This document shows, piece after piece, positions 31,596 through 40,447 of a DNA stretch of 64,000 bases. The translations under genes and the position numbers were made by a program. How positions within the stretch are numbered: position 1 is the first letter of the stretch; every line of letters starts with the position of its first letter. Origin of the DNA: DATAJX01 sp036261915 (GTDB lineage: Bacteria; Pseudomonadota; Alphaproteobacteria; UBA2136; UBA6156); NCBI GenBank assembly GCA_036261915.1, contig DATAJX010000005.1:62001-126000 (forward strand), written 5' to 3'. The notes under the pieces were generated by a model. It worked only from the letters and a program-made list of their open reading frames with translations, had not been told where the DNA came from and searched no databases.

Positions 31596-32401
31596 TCGAT
31601 GACCACTTTCGTGATGTTGGGCTGGTTTTCAGTATCGAGCAATTTATCCCACACCTTTTGCGCGAGGGTGCGGTAGGCGGCGGCCTCGGGGGTATCGGGC
31701 GCGCTGACGACCACCGGGCGGCCCTCGTCGGTGTTCTGCCGGATGGTGAAGCTGAGCGGGACTTCGGCCAACAGGCTAATGCCCACGGTCTCGGCCAGTT
31801 TTTCGGCCCCGCCGTGGCCGAAGATGGAGCTTTCGGCACCGCATTCGGGGCAGCAGAACATGCTCATGTTCTCGACCATGCCGAGCACCGGCACGTTGAT
31901 CTTTTTAAACATCTCGTAGCCTTTGCGGGCATCGATGAGCGCGATGTCTTGCGGGGTGCTGACGATGACGGCGCCATCGACGTGGGCCTGCTGGCCCAGC
32001 GACAGTTGCACGTCGCCGGTGCCGGGGGGCATATCGACCACCAGCACGTCGAGCGGCGCCCAGTTGACCTGTTTGATCATTTCGATGAGCGCCTTTTGGA
32101 TGAGCGGGCCGCGCCAGACCAAAGCAGCATCCTCGGCCACCATGAAGCCCATGCTCATGAGTTTGATGCCGTGGGTGATGACCGGGTCGATGCGCGCGCC
32201 GTCGCTTTCCGGCTTGACCGTGTGCACGCCCAGCATGCGCGGTTGCGACGGCCCGTAGATGTCGGCGTCGAGCATGCCGACCTTGAGGCCCTGCACTGCC
32301 AGCGCGGCGGCCAGGTTAGCGGCGGTGGCGCTTTTGCCCACGCCACCCTTGCCCGAGGCGACGGCGACGATGAAGCGGACGTTTTCGATGCGGGGTGCCA
32401 T
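31592..32401 (-). CDS. apbC: Iron-sulfur cluster carrier ATPase (Mrp/ApbC)
   Basis: A P-loop ATPase that carries and delivers Fe-S clusters. 269 residues from the ATG at 32401: SGKGGVGKS (16-24), LDADIYGPSQPRMLG (44-58), VVDMPPGTGDVQL, and the cluster-binding CPEC (184-187) with GHGG after it. It lacks the N-terminal DUF59 domain present in longer Mrp proteins. A TTG at 32422 could extend it, but that start falls in the thyA terminator. First gene before the small membrane protein and miaA. Confidence 0.93.
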   Translation of the reverse strand: MAPRIENVRFIVAVASGKGGVGKSATAANLAAALAVQGLKVGMLDADIYGPSQPRMLGVHTVKPESDGARIDPVITHGIKLMSMGFMVAEDAALVWRGPLIQKALIEMIKQVNWAPLDVLVVDMPPGTGDVQLSLGQQAHVDGAVIVSTPQDIALIDARKGYEMFKKINVPVLGMVENMSMFCCPECGAESSIFGHGGAEKLAETVGISLLAEVPLSFTIRQNTDEGRPVVVSAPDTPEAAAYRTLAQKVWDKLLDTENQPNITKVVIE

Positions 32402-32420
32402 GGGGGTGCTTTGTACGCGC

Positions 32421-32451
32421 AAAAAGGCCCCGCCGTAAAGCGGGGCCTTTT
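32421..32451 (-). terminator. Terminator after thyA
   Basis: GGCCCCGC/GCGGGGCC stem with flanking A and T runs, in the gap between thyA and apbC. Confidence 0.88.
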
Positions 32452-32456
32452 GTTGA

Positions 32457-33290
32457 CTAGACCGCCACCGGCGCCTTGATGGTGCCGTGGGAAACGTAGT
32501 CTTCGAGCGTGAAGTCTTCGTACTTGAACTGGAAGATGTTCTTCACGTTAGGGTTGATGCGCATTTTGGGGAACGGGTATGGGCGGCGGCCCAGCTGTTC
32601 CTTGACCTGCTCGACGTGGTTTTTGTAGATGTGCACGTCGCCGAAGGTGTGGATGAAATCGCCGGGTTCGAGGCCGGTGACCTGTGCGATCATCATGGTG
32701 AGCAGCGCATAGCTGGCGATGTTGAAGGGCACGCCCAGGAACACGTCGGCACTGCGCTGGTAGAGCTGGCAGTGCAGCTTGCCATTGCTGACCGCGAACT
32801 GGAACAGGCAGTGGCAGGCCGGCAGCGCCTGGCGCGGCAGGTCGGACGGGTTCCAGGCCGTGACGATGAGGCGGCGGCTGTCGGGCGTGCGGATGATGTC
32901 GTTGATGACATTGGTGATCTGGTCGACCGTGGTGCCGTCGGGATTTTCCCAGCTGCGCCACTGCTTGCCGTAGACCGGACCGAGGTCGCCGTTGGCATCG
33001 GCCCATTCGTCCCAGATGGTGACGCCGTTGTCTTTCAGGTACTTGATGTTGGTGGCACCCTGCAGGAACCACAGCAGCTCGTGGATGATGGCCTTGGTGA
33101 AGACCTTTTTGGTGGTGAGCAGCGGGAAGCCCTGCGAAAGATCGTAGCGCATTTGATGCCCGAACAGGCTGTAGGTGCCGGTGCCGGTGCGGTCGGTCTT
33201 TTCGACCCCTTCGAGCAGGATTTTTTGCAGCAGTTGTTCGTAAGCGGCGTTGTAGTTGCCGGTTTGGGAAGGCATGTTGACGACGTTCAT
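32457..33290 (-). CDS. thyA: Thymidylate synthase
   Basis: Methylates dUMP to dTMP using methylene-tetrahydrofolate. 277 residues: DRTGTGTYSLFGHQMRYDL (33-51), the catalytic Cys in LPACHCLFQF (Cys 159), and RSADVFLGVPFNIASY. AAAGGAA precedes the ATG at 33290; the longer start at 33341 has no site. It is divergent from folA rather than in the common thyA-folA tandem, so one shared region between them (33291-33503) may control both. Confidence 0.97.
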   Translation of the reverse strand: MNVVNMPSQTGNYNAAYEQLLQKILLEGVEKTDRTGTGTYSLFGHQMRYDLSQGFPLLTTKKVFTKAIIHELLWFLQGATNIKYLKDNGVTIWDEWADANGDLGPVYGKQWRSWENPDGTTVDQITNVINDIIRTPDSRRLIVTAWNPSDLPRQALPACHCLFQFAVSNGKLHCQLYQRSADVFLGVPFNIASYALLTMMIAQVTGLEPGDFIHTFGDVHIYKNHVEQVKEQLGRRPYPFPKMRINPNVKNIFQFKYEDFTLEDYVSHGTIKAPVAV

Positions 33291-33503
33291 GACACTTTTC
33301 CTTTCGTGTCGGGTTGGTCGGGTTACCGGTGAGTCTCTCACCGGCCAGTGGCCCGGACTTTACCGGGCTTTCTCGACCCATGACTCTGCCATGGGCGGGA
33401 AACGGGATAATGATGCGTGTGCCTTATATCCGTGACCAGCAGGTTGCACAACTGTTGGGCATGGTGTAGCCCTTGGAATAACTGACAAGATGGAGCCTGC
33501 CTC

Positions 33504-33998
33504 ATGCCGCTTAACGACATTGTTTTGATTGCCGCCATGGCCCAGAACCGCATTATTGGCGCCGCCGGCGGTTTGCCGTGGCATTTACCGAATGATTTAA
33601 AGCGCTTTAAAGCCATGACCATGGGCAAGGCGGTGATATTTGGCCGCACCACCTGGGAAGGCATAGGCCGCGAACTGCCGGGCCGCCACGTGATTGTGTT
33701 GAGCACCACCCCCGGCTACCAGCCGCCCCATGGCGCCCATGGCGTGGCCAGCGTGGAGGAAGCGCTGGCGCTGGCCGCCCGGCTGGTGCCCGGCCAGCCC
33801 GTGATGATTGCCGGTGGCGCCAAGGTATATGAACTGTTTTTGCCGCTGGCGACCCAGATCGAGCTGACGCGCATCAATGCCGATTACGACGGGGATACGC
33901 TGTTCCCCCTCTACAACGAGGCTGGCTGGGTAGTGAAGGCGGCGGAACAGCATGAGGGGAGCCCTCCGTTCAGTTATTTGACCTACCGCAGGCAGTAA
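33504..33998 (+). CDS. folA: Dihydrofolate reductase
   Basis: Reduces dihydrofolate, which ThyA produces. 164 residues: IAAMAQNRIIGAAGGLPWHL (9-28) with the conserved Trp, FGRTTWEGIG, VIVLSTTPGY and VMIAGGAKVYELFLPLA. GGAG lies about 10 bases before the ATG. The divergent arrangement with thyA is functional pairing without co-transcription. Confidence 0.96.
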   Translation: MPLNDIVLIAAMAQNRIIGAAGGLPWHLPNDLKRFKAMTMGKAVIFGRTTWEGIGRELPGRHVIVLSTTPGYQPPHGAHGVASVEEALALAARLVPGQPVMIAGGAKVYELFLPLATQIELTRINADYDGDTLFPLYNEAGWVVKAAEQHEGSPPFSYLTYRRQ

Positions 33999-34039
33999 GA
34001 TGCGCCAGCTTCCGCTGGCTGCCTCATGCTTCGCATAGC

Positions 34040-34067
34040 AAAGAAGCCCCCGAGTGGGGGCTTCTTT
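34040..34067. terminator. Bidirectional terminator
   Basis: AAAGAAGCCCCC-GAGT-GGGGGCTTCTTT between folA and the convergent Ala/Lys-rich gene. Confidence 0.9.
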
Positions 34068-34090
34068 GATGTCATTGACTAAGGGGTCAA

Positions 34091-34402
34091 TTACATGCCG
34101 GCCGGGGCGGCTTCGGCAGGAGCTTCAGCAGCCGGGGCTTCGGACTTCATTTCGTCCTTCTTCATTTCGGCCTTTTTGGCAGCCTTTTTGTGGCCACCCT
34201 TTTTGTGTTCGGCCTTCTTTTCAACCTTGGCTTCAGCCTTGACTTCGGCCTTGGGGGCTTCGGTCTTCACTTCGGCGGCCGGGGCCACTTCGGCTTTGGC
34301 GGGTTCGGCGGCCATCGGGGTGGTGGCGCTCATATCGGCGGCGAAGGCGGGGGCGGCAACGAGGCCGGCGGCCAGGGCCAGGGCGAGGATCGACTTGGTC
34401 AT
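34091..34402 (-). CDS. Exported Ala/Lys/Glu-rich protein, Asr-like
   Basis: 103 residues. A signal peptide (MTKSILALALAAGLVAAPAFA) is followed by low-complexity sequence of alternating Ala/Pro/Glu and Lys-rich blocks with a His (EHKKGGHKKAAKK). In make-up it resembles the enterobacterial acid-shock protein Asr, whose gene is controlled by an OmpR-type system; this may be convergence. It is divergent from a two-component operon, with a direct-repeat operator between them. AAGGA precedes the ATG. Other possibilities: generic periplasmic chaperone-like linker protein. Confidence 0.6.
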   Translation of the reverse strand: MTKSILALALAAGLVAAPAFAADMSATTPMAAEPAKAEVAPAAEVKTEAPKAEVKAEAKVEKKAEHKKGGHKKAAKKAEMKKDEMKSEAPAAEAPAEAAPAGM

Positions 34403-34517
34403 TTGTATAGTCCTTGTTTGTTTATGCAATCACCTGAGGTGATGGCCAGATAGTGGGGGCGACTTGCCCCGAAGGTAAGTGGCCTTGCCCATGTTGCGGA
34501 CGGTGATTCGTCAGGAA

Positions 34518-34534
34518 CGTAAGAATCGCGTAAG
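34518..34534. promoter_or_regulatory. Direct-repeat operator of OmpR/PhoP type
   Basis: CGTAAG (34518-34523), 5 bases, CGTAAG (34529-34534). The 11-base period places both half-sites on one face of the helix, as in binding sites of OmpR-family regulators. It lies between the Asr-like gene and the response regulator, 57 bases before the latter's ATG, so it may serve both. Confidence 0.5.
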
Positions 34535-34590
34535 GAAACATATTCGCTTATCACTTGAAGGCTTTTGGCCGGAGGTATAAGTATAAAGGC

Positions 34591-35250
34591 ATGAAAATAC
34601 TTGTAGTTGAAGACGAACGCGCCCTGAGCGGCCTGATTGAACAAACCCTGATGCGGGAAGGCTTTGGCGTGACCCTGGCCGGCAGTTTGGCCGAAGCCCG
34701 CGACCGTTTGAAGCAGCCCGCTTTTGAGGCCATCATCATGGACCGCCGCCTGCCCGACGGCGACGGTTTGACGCTGGTGGAAGAGCTGCGCAAGCAGGGC
34801 AACAGCCTGCCGATTTTGATGCTGACCGCCCTGGGTTTGCCCCAGGAACGCGTGAAGGGATTGGACATTGGCGCCGACGATTACCTGGCCAAGCCGTTCA
34901 GCCTGCAGGAGCTGCTGGCCCGCTTGCGCAGCCTGCTGCGCCGCAGCGGCGGCCCGCAAGGATTGAAGCTGACCGCCGGGAACATTGTGGTGGATACGCT
35001 GCATGGCACCGTACAGGTGGATGGCAAGGCGTTGCCGCTGGGCAAGCGCGAAGTGCAGATTTTGACCGAGCTGATGCGCCGCTTTGGCCAGGTGGTGGGC
35101 AAGGACGTGCTGGACAAGCACAACGTGCCCGGCAAAAAGAATGCGCTGGAAGTGGCACTGCACCGGTTGCGCAAGGACCTGGCCGCCCATGGCGCTAACG
35201 TGAAGATCGAGACCGTTCGTGGCGTTGGTTACTGGCTGGTTGACCAATAA
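34591..35250 (+). CDS. OmpR-family response regulator
   Basis: 219 residues. Receiver domain with acidic pocket ED at 8-9, phosphorylated Asp 51 (in IIMDRRLPDGDGL), and Lys 101 of the KPF motif; winged-helix DNA-binding domain from about residue 125, with LGKREVQILTELM and the C-terminal VRGVGYWL. The ATG at 34591 is followed directly by the typical MKILVVED. The histidine kinase gene begins 4 bases after its stop. Probably autoregulated through the direct repeat at 34518. Confidence 0.93.
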   Translation: MKILVVEDERALSGLIEQTLMREGFGVTLAGSLAEARDRLKQPAFEAIIMDRRLPDGDGLTLVEELRKQGNSLPILMLTALGLPQERVKGLDIGADDYLAKPFSLQELLARLRSLLRRSGGPQGLKLTAGNIVVDTLHGTVQVDGKALPLGKREVQILTELMRRFGQVVGKDVLDKHNVPGKKNALEVALHRLRKDLAAHGANVKIETVRGVGYWLVDQ

Positions 35251-35253
35251 CGC

Positions 35254-36621
35254 ATGAGAAATTACTGGGGCACCGTAGGGTTGTTGCAAAGCCTGCTGTG
35301 GCGCATGGGCGTGGCCATTGCGTTGCTTTGCGCCGCGATGTTCTGGCTTTTTAACCATACCGTTGAGCAGGTGGGCGACCGCGCGCAGGACGAAATGCTG
35401 CGCCGCCAGGTGGCCGAGCTGCTCACTTACCTGGATATTAAGCCGCGCAACGAAGTGCGGCTGAACCTGCCGGCCGACGTGAAGGAAACCTACGACCGCG
35501 AGGAAGAAGGTTACTTGTATGTATTGCACGACGGCAAGGGCAAGATATTGCAAAGCAGCACACCGGTGGCCCCCATTTTGATGGCAAAGGGACTTGGCGA
35601 AGTGGATGCCCCGCTCTTTTTGCACACCACGCTGGCGGGCAGCGACCCGGATGGCCTGTATATGCTGGAGCGGCCCATTCAGACCGCATTGGGCGTGCGC
35701 TACCTGACCGTGGGCCAGAACCGCACCATTGACGACGTGCTGCTGACCATTGCCAGCCACGAGGCCACCAGCCAGATGCTGACCTGGGCCGTGCCCGCCT
35801 TTGTGCTGATGCTGCTGGTGGTGGGTTTTACCACCAACAGCGCCCTGGCCCCGCTGCGCCGGTTGAGCGCCGCCGTGCAGGCGCTGGGCACCCGCAACCC
35901 CGGCCAGAAGCTGGCCGCCGTGGTGGTGCCGCATGAAGTGCGCCCTTTGGTGGAGGCCCTGAACGGCCTGCTGGGCGACCTTGAGCGCGCCATGATGACC
36001 CAGCGCCAGCTGACCAGCGATGCCGCGCACCAGTTGAAGACCCCCCTTGCCGTGCTTCAGGCCCGCATTGAGCTGGCCAAGAAGATACCCGAGCGCGACA
36101 GCCTGCTGGGCGAGGTGCGCCGCATGACCCGGCTGGTGAACCAGATGCTCCACTACGCCCAGTTGCTGAATGCCGAACCGCACCTTGAAGAAGTTGACCT
36201 TTCGGCCCTGTGCCGCGACGTGGTGGCCCGCCTTGCCCCGCTGGGCCGGGCGAACGGGGTGAGCCTTGCCGTGGATGCGCCGGGCAAGCCGGTGATGTGC
36301 CACATCGACCCGCTGCTGGCTGCCGAGGCCATTCAGAACCTGGTGGACAACGCCATGGGCTTTAGCCCCAAGGGCAAGCGCGTGGACATTGTGGTGAAAA
36401 GCAAAGGCACCGTGCAGGTGCTGGATCGCGGACCGGGTGTGCCGCCCGAGGAACGCGCGCTGATCTTTTCCCGCTTTTGGCAGGGGGAAGGCCGCGAGGG
36501 CGGCAGCGGCCTTGGCCTTGCCATTGTGGCCGAGATCGTCCGCCAGCACGGCGGCGACATTTGGGTGAGCGCGCGCGATGGTGGCGGCAGCGAGTTCGGC
36601 GTTTCGTTCCAGACCGTTTAA
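35254..36621 (+). CDS. Sensor histidine kinase
   Basis: 455 residues. Two membrane helices (about 15-36 and 176-192) enclose a periplasmic sensor of about 140 residues with many acidic residues (ETYDREEEGYLY); a HAMP-like segment follows. The phosphorylated His is in SDAAHQLKTPLAVL (His 259); the ATP-binding N box is NLVDNAMGFSP, with G boxes DRGPGVPP and GSGLGLAIVAE. It resembles PhoQ/TctE-class kinases. Stimulus unknown; the acidic sensor would fit cations or pH. Confidence 0.93.
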   Translation: MRNYWGTVGLLQSLLWRMGVAIALLCAAMFWLFNHTVEQVGDRAQDEMLRRQVAELLTYLDIKPRNEVRLNLPADVKETYDREEEGYLYVLHDGKGKILQSSTPVAPILMAKGLGEVDAPLFLHTTLAGSDPDGLYMLERPIQTALGVRYLTVGQNRTIDDVLLTIASHEATSQMLTWAVPAFVLMLLVVGFTTNSALAPLRRLSAAVQALGTRNPGQKLAAVVVPHEVRPLVEALNGLLGDLERAMMTQRQLTSDAAHQLKTPLAVLQARIELAKKIPERDSLLGEVRRMTRLVNQMLHYAQLLNAEPHLEEVDLSALCRDVVARLAPLGRANGVSLAVDAPGKPVMCHIDPLLAAEAIQNLVDNAMGFSPKGKRVDIVVKSKGTVQVLDRGPGVPPEERALIFSRFWQGEGREGGSGLGLAIVAEIVRQHGGDIWVSARDGGGSEFGVSFQTV

Positions 36622-36647
36622 AAGCCCCCGGTGGGGGCTTTGTTTTT
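36620..36647. terminator. Terminator after the kinase gene
   Basis: AAAGCCCCC-GGT-GGGGGCTTTGTTTTT. Confidence 0.88.
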
Positions 36648-36723
36648 AGAGGATGCCGAAGACGTAGAGCAGGATGATGGCGAAGATGGGCACGCCGGCG
36701 AGCCAGAGGATAATGGGTTTCAT
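36646..36723 (-). CDS. Single-helix membrane protein of 25 residues
   Basis: Reads MKPIILWLAGVPIFAIILLY and ends VFGIL, a single hydrophobic helix with one charged residue at the start. AAGGAG lies 8 bases before the ATG, and the gene ends at the two-component operon's terminator. Short one-helix proteins of this sort often bind larger membrane proteins. The neighbouring histidine kinase would be one possible partner; this is inference from position. Confidence 0.55.
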   Translation of the reverse strand: MKPIILWLAGVPIFAIILLYVFGIL

Positions 36724-36784
36724 GGTTTTATCTCCTTGTTGGTGGCAGGAGCGTAAGCGCAGCGGCGGGGGGATGATATCAATA

Positions 36785-36813
36785 AAAAACGGCCCCTTAT
36801 AAAGGGGCCGTTT
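36785..36813. terminator. Terminator after the protease gene
   Basis: AAAAAACGGCCCCTT-ATA-AAGGGGCCGTTTG, 12 bases beyond the protease stop on the minus strand. Confidence 0.85.
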
Positions 36814-36825
36814 GTATTTGGCGTT

Positions 36826-37788
36826 TTATTTGCCGTAGTTGGGCCAGTGCTTTTGCAGGAACAGGCTGAGCACCATGGGAGCCACGATGCCGCCGGACCG
36901 GAGGATCGGGTAGGACTCGTTTTCGGCAAGGCCGGCGAAGGCCATGTCGATGGGTTGGTTGGTGACGGCGATGCCCGCGAGCATGCCGTTTTTGCAGTCG
37001 AACACCCCGGAGCCGGAATCGCCCTGTACCACGATGGGATCGAGGATGACCTGGTTGCCGCGGAAGCTTTGGACTTCGGCCACCCGCGTGCTGCTTTGGA
37101 CCGAGGAAACAAGGGCAAGGGTATCGCTGCCCGTGATGCCCGACGACACCTTGACCGGCTGGAACCGGCCGAGGGACGGTGGCACCCGGATCAGTTTGAG
37201 CAGGGCGAGATCGGCCTCGAGGTCGAGCGCGACCAGCTGGTTATCGGACACCCGGGGCAGCCGGTAGACCGTTGCCGTGGGCTTTTGGCCGGCTTCGGGA
37301 CGAGGCCGGGGCAGCGGGATGGCACCGATGAGCAGGGCGGGTGATTCCCACCTTTTGAAGGGGTCGGACGCCAGCACGGCGGTGACCGTTTCGTTCTTTT
37401 CGACAAGGACATGGGCTGCGGTGAGCAGGTAGTCGCTGTCGAGCATGATGCCCGAGCCGGTGAAGGAATCGCTGCTGCCCGGCACATAGAGGGTGACGGC
37501 GCGGCGGTTGGCTTCGGCGATCGCCGGGATGCACGATGTGGAGAGGATGTCGAAGGTAGAAGAGTGCAGGTCTTCGAGAATGGCCTGCGAGGGCGATGTG
37601 GCCTTGGTGGTTTTGACCGGCACACTTTCGGGGCCGGTGAACAGGGGGATTGAAGGCTGGGGCATGGGTACGGCCGCGTTTTTTTGCCAGCTGAAGCTGA
37701 ACGAATAGCCGCCGTAGCCGGCCATTCCGTAAAGACCGGCAACCAGGCCAAGCGCGACAAGCCCGATGAAGGCGAGAACGTTTTTCAT
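36826..37788 (-). CDS. Membrane-anchored trypsin-like serine protease
   Basis: 320 residues: an N-terminal membrane anchor (AFIGLVALGLVAGLYGMAG), a Pro-rich linker, then a chymotrypsin-fold domain with the full catalytic triad: His 126 in LLTAAHV, Asp 193 in EADLALLKL, and Ser 258 in QGDSGSGVF. There is no PDZ domain, unlike DegP. It probably cleaves periplasmic proteins. AAAAGGA precedes the ATG. It is downstream of fusA on the same strand but separated from it by a terminator. Confidence 0.87.
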   Translation of the reverse strand: MKNVLAFIGLVALGLVAGLYGMAGYGGYSFSFSWQKNAAVPMPQPSIPLFTGPESVPVKTTKATSPSQAILEDLHSSTFDILSTSCIPAIAEANRRAVTLYVPGSSDSFTGSGIMLDSDYLLTAAHVLVEKNETVTAVLASDPFKRWESPALLIGAIPLPRPRPEAGQKPTATVYRLPRVSDNQLVALDLEADLALLKLIRVPPSLGRFQPVKVSSGITGSDTLALVSSVQSSTRVAEVQSFRGNQVILDPIVVQGDSGSGVFDCKNGMLAGIAVTNQPIDMAFAGLAENESYPILRSGGIVAPMVLSLFLQKHWPNYGK

Positions 37789-37854
37789 GGGAGGTCCTTT
37801 TGAAAAAGGAAAGAGATATGACTTGGCTGGAGGCTAGCATGGCTTGGGCGCAAG

Positions 37855-37885
37855 AAAAAGGGCCCGTTGGGGCCCCTTCTCTTTT
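37855..37885 (-). terminator. Terminator after fusA
   Basis: GGGCCC / GGGCCC arms around CAAC with T-rich sequence on the minus-strand 3' side, 13 bases beyond fusA. Confidence 0.75.
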
Positions 37886-37897
37886 TGTAACAAGCGC

Positions 37898-39982
37898 TTA
37901 AGCGGCGCGCTTGGCCTGGATTTCGTTTGCCACGTTGGCCGGAACCGGGTCGTAGTGGTCGAACTCCATGCTCGGGCTGGCGCGGCCTTGCGACATGCTG
38001 CGCAGCGTGGTGACGTAGCCGAACAGGTTGGCCAGCGGCACCATGGCGCTGATGACGCTTTGGCCGAAGCGGTCTTCGCTGCCCTGGATCTGGCCGCGGC
38101 GGCTCGACAGGTCGCCGATCACGTCGCCCATGTAATCGGGCGGGGTGGTGACTTCCATCTTCATGATGGGCTCGAGCAGTTGCGGGGCGCACTTTTTGGC
38201 GGCTTCCTTCACGGCCAGGATACCGGCCATTTTGAACGCCATTTCGGAGCTGTCGACGTCGTGGTAGCTGCCTTCGAACAAGGTGGCCTTGACGTCGACC
38301 ACCGGGTAGCCCGCGAACATGCCGTTCTTGAGGCTTTCGATGACGCCTTCTTCGACCGCCGGGATGTATTCCTTCGGCACCGTACCGCCGACGATGGCGT
38401 TGACGAACTCGAAGCCCTTGCCGGCTTCGTTCGGCTCGAACTTGATCCAGACGTGACCGTATTGGCCGCGACCGCCGGTTTGCTTGACGTGCTTGCCTTC
38501 GCATTCGGCCGCCTTGGTGATGGTTTCGCGGTAGGCCACTTGCGGGGCGCCCACGTTCACCTCGACCTTGTGTTCGCGCTTCATGCGGTCGACCATGATT
38601 TCGAGGTGGAGTTCGCCCACGCCCGCGATGATGGTTTGGCCGCTTTCGGGATCGGTGAAGGCGCGGAAGGACGGGTCTTCGGCCATGAGTTTGCCCAGGG
38701 CGATACCCATTTTATCCTGCATGTCGCGGGTTTTGGGTTCGATGGCCTGCGAGATAACCGAGTCCATCGCCTTGATGGTTTCGAGCACCACCGGGGTTTT
38801 GTTGTCGGCGCAGAGGGTGTCACCGGTGCGGGTGTCTTTCAGGCCGATCAGGGCGCCGATGTCGCCGGCACGCAGCTCGGTGACCTCTTCGCGCTTGTTG
38901 GCGTGCATCTTCACGATACGGCCGATGCGCTCGGTGCGTTGGCGGCTGCTGTTGAGCACCGCGTTACCGCTGGCAATGACGCCGGTGTAGACGCGCACGA
39001 AGGTGAGCGTACCCACGAACGGGTCGGTGGCGATCTTGAACGCCAGTGCGGCCAGGGGTTCGTCATCGGACACCTTGAGGGTGACTTCGGAGCCGTCTTC
39101 GAGCGTGCCCTTGAGGTTTTCGTCGGCGATCTGGTTGGGGGCCGGGAAGTAGTCGATCACGGCGTCGAGCAGCGGTTGCACGCCCTTGTTTTTGAAGGAC
39201 GAACCGCAGACCACCGGGAACATCTTCATTTCGATGGTGCCCTTGCGGATGCACTTTTTGAGCGTTTCGATGCTGGGCTGGTTGCCTTCGAGGTAGGCGT
39301 TCATGGCTTCGTCGTCGAATTCGACGGCGGCCTCGACCAGGTTGGCGTGCCACTTGTCGGCTTCGTCCTTGTGTTCGGCCGGGATGTCGACGACGTCCCA
39401 CTTGGCACCGAGTTCTTCACCCTTCCAGATGAGGGCCTTCATTTCGACCAGGTCGATGACGCCCTTGAAATAATCTTCTTTGCCCACCGGCAGCTGGATG
39501 GGAACGGCGTTGGCGCGCAGGCGGTCCTTGATCATTTGCACGCAGCGCAGGAAGTCGGCGCCGACGCGGTCCATTTTGTTGATGTAGCAGATGCGCGGCA
39601 CGCCGTAGTTGGAGGCGTGGCCCCAGTTGGTTTCGGATTGCGGTTCGACACCCGATACGGCGTCGAACGCCGCGATGAGGCCGTCGAGCACGCGGACGCT
39701 GCGCTTCACTTCGATGTTGAAGTCGATGTGGCCGGGGGTATCGATCAGGTTGACCTGGTAGCCGTTCCAGTTGGTGGTGGTGGCGGCGGAAGTGATGGTG
39801 ATGCCGCGTTCCTGCTCCTGTTCCATCCAGTCCATGGTGGCGGCGCCTTCGTGCACTTCGCCGATTTTATGGGTGCGGCCGGTGTAGTAGAGGATGCGTT
39901 CGGACGTGGTGGTTTTACCGGCATCGACGTGCGCCATGATGCCGATGTTGCGCATTTTTTCGAACGGGAAGGTACGGGCCAT
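37898..39982 (-). CDS. fusA: Elongation factor G
   Basis: GTPase that drives translocation on the ribosome. 694 residues: P-loop AHVDAGKTT (17-25), switch I RGITITSAATT, DTPGHIDFN (G3), NKMDRVG (G4), and domain IV with GGRGQYGHVWIKFEP. The start at 39982 (MARTFPFEK) is the standard one. It lies 700 bases from rpsG, separated by a small gene and a pseudogene, and is not followed by tuf. Confidence 0.98.
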   Translation of the reverse strand: MARTFPFEKMRNIGIMAHVDAGKTTTSERILYYTGRTHKIGEVHEGAATMDWMEQEQERGITITSAATTTNWNGYQVNLIDTPGHIDFNIEVKRSVRVLDGLIAAFDAVSGVEPQSETNWGHASNYGVPRICYINKMDRVGADFLRCVQMIKDRLRANAVPIQLPVGKEDYFKGVIDLVEMKALIWKGEELGAKWDVVDIPAEHKDEADKWHANLVEAAVEFDDEAMNAYLEGNQPSIETLKKCIRKGTIEMKMFPVVCGSSFKNKGVQPLLDAVIDYFPAPNQIADENLKGTLEDGSEVTLKVSDDEPLAALAFKIATDPFVGTLTFVRVYTGVIASGNAVLNSSRQRTERIGRIVKMHANKREEVTELRAGDIGALIGLKDTRTGDTLCADNKTPVVLETIKAMDSVISQAIEPKTRDMQDKMGIALGKLMAEDPSFRAFTDPESGQTIIAGVGELHLEIMVDRMKREHKVEVNVGAPQVAYRETITKAAECEGKHVKQTGGRGQYGHVWIKFEPNEAGKGFEFVNAIVGGTVPKEYIPAVEEGVIESLKNGMFAGYPVVDVKATLFEGSYHDVDSSEMAFKMAGILAVKEAAKKCAPQLLEPIMKMEVTTPPDYMGDVIGDLSSRRGQIQGSEDRFGQSVISAMVPLANLFGYVTTLRSMSQGRASPSMEFDHYDPVPANVANEIQAKRAA

Positions 39983-40035
39983 TTTCTCTATATTTCCTCT
40001 AGGTTTGAATCTTGGCCGGTGTGTAACGGGAATAG

Positions 40036-40082
40036 CCATAAAAAGCAACCCCCTGCCCTGCCTAAATGGCAGGACGGGGGGC
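40036..40082 (-). terminator. Terminator after the 83-residue gene
   Basis: CCCCGTCCTGCC / GGCAGGGCAGGGG, slightly bulged, with TTGCTTTTT after it on the minus strand, just upstream of fusA. Confidence 0.75.
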
Positions 40083-40103
40083 TACGGTTAGAGGGATTTC
40101 GGG

Positions 40104-40355
40104 TTAATAGCCTGCTGAACTGCGGTAGGGAACGCCGCTGCCCACGATGCTATTGTTTGGGCTGCCGATAGCGGAATTGGTTTGGATGGTGAAGCCGCTC
40201 AGGGGTGGTTTGGGCGGCTCGATCATCCGGTGGCCAACCACGGGAAGCGGGGCGTTGGGGCCGTCGGCGGTGAGGTCGGTTTTCCGGTCGAATCTATCGA
40301 CCAGCCAGAGTGCGCCGCAGGCCAGCAGCACAAGGATGAACTTGAACATTTTCAT
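40104..40355 (-). CDS. Small exported or anchored protein, 83 residues
   Basis: An N-terminal hydrophobic stretch (MKMFKFILVLLACGALWLVD) acts as signal anchor; the rest is Pro-, Asn- and Ser-rich and lacks a domain. AAAGG precedes the ATG at 40355; a second ATG is at 40349. It lies between rpsG and fusA in the broken str cluster. Unknown function. Confidence 0.55.
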   Translation of the reverse strand: MKMFKFILVLLACGALWLVDRFDRKTDLTADGPNAPLPVVGHRMIEPPKPPLSGFTIQTNSAIGSPNNSIVGSGVPYRSSAGY

Positions 40356-40447
40356 GATGTTAAACCTTTGAGATGGGCCTGTTGGCCGGGTGGGCTTTAG
40401 AACTGGAACCCAGTATAGGGCGCGAAAAGCCGCCCACAAGGGGCGGA

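Noticed and set aside
33410..33469. 19-residue frame upstream of folA
   Set aside because: It has a weak GGGA site, but nothing in the sequence links it to attenuation; too short to call.
37818..37901. 27-residue plus-strand frame with AAAGGAAA before it
   Set aside because: It spans the fusA terminator hairpin and its translation has no sign of selection.
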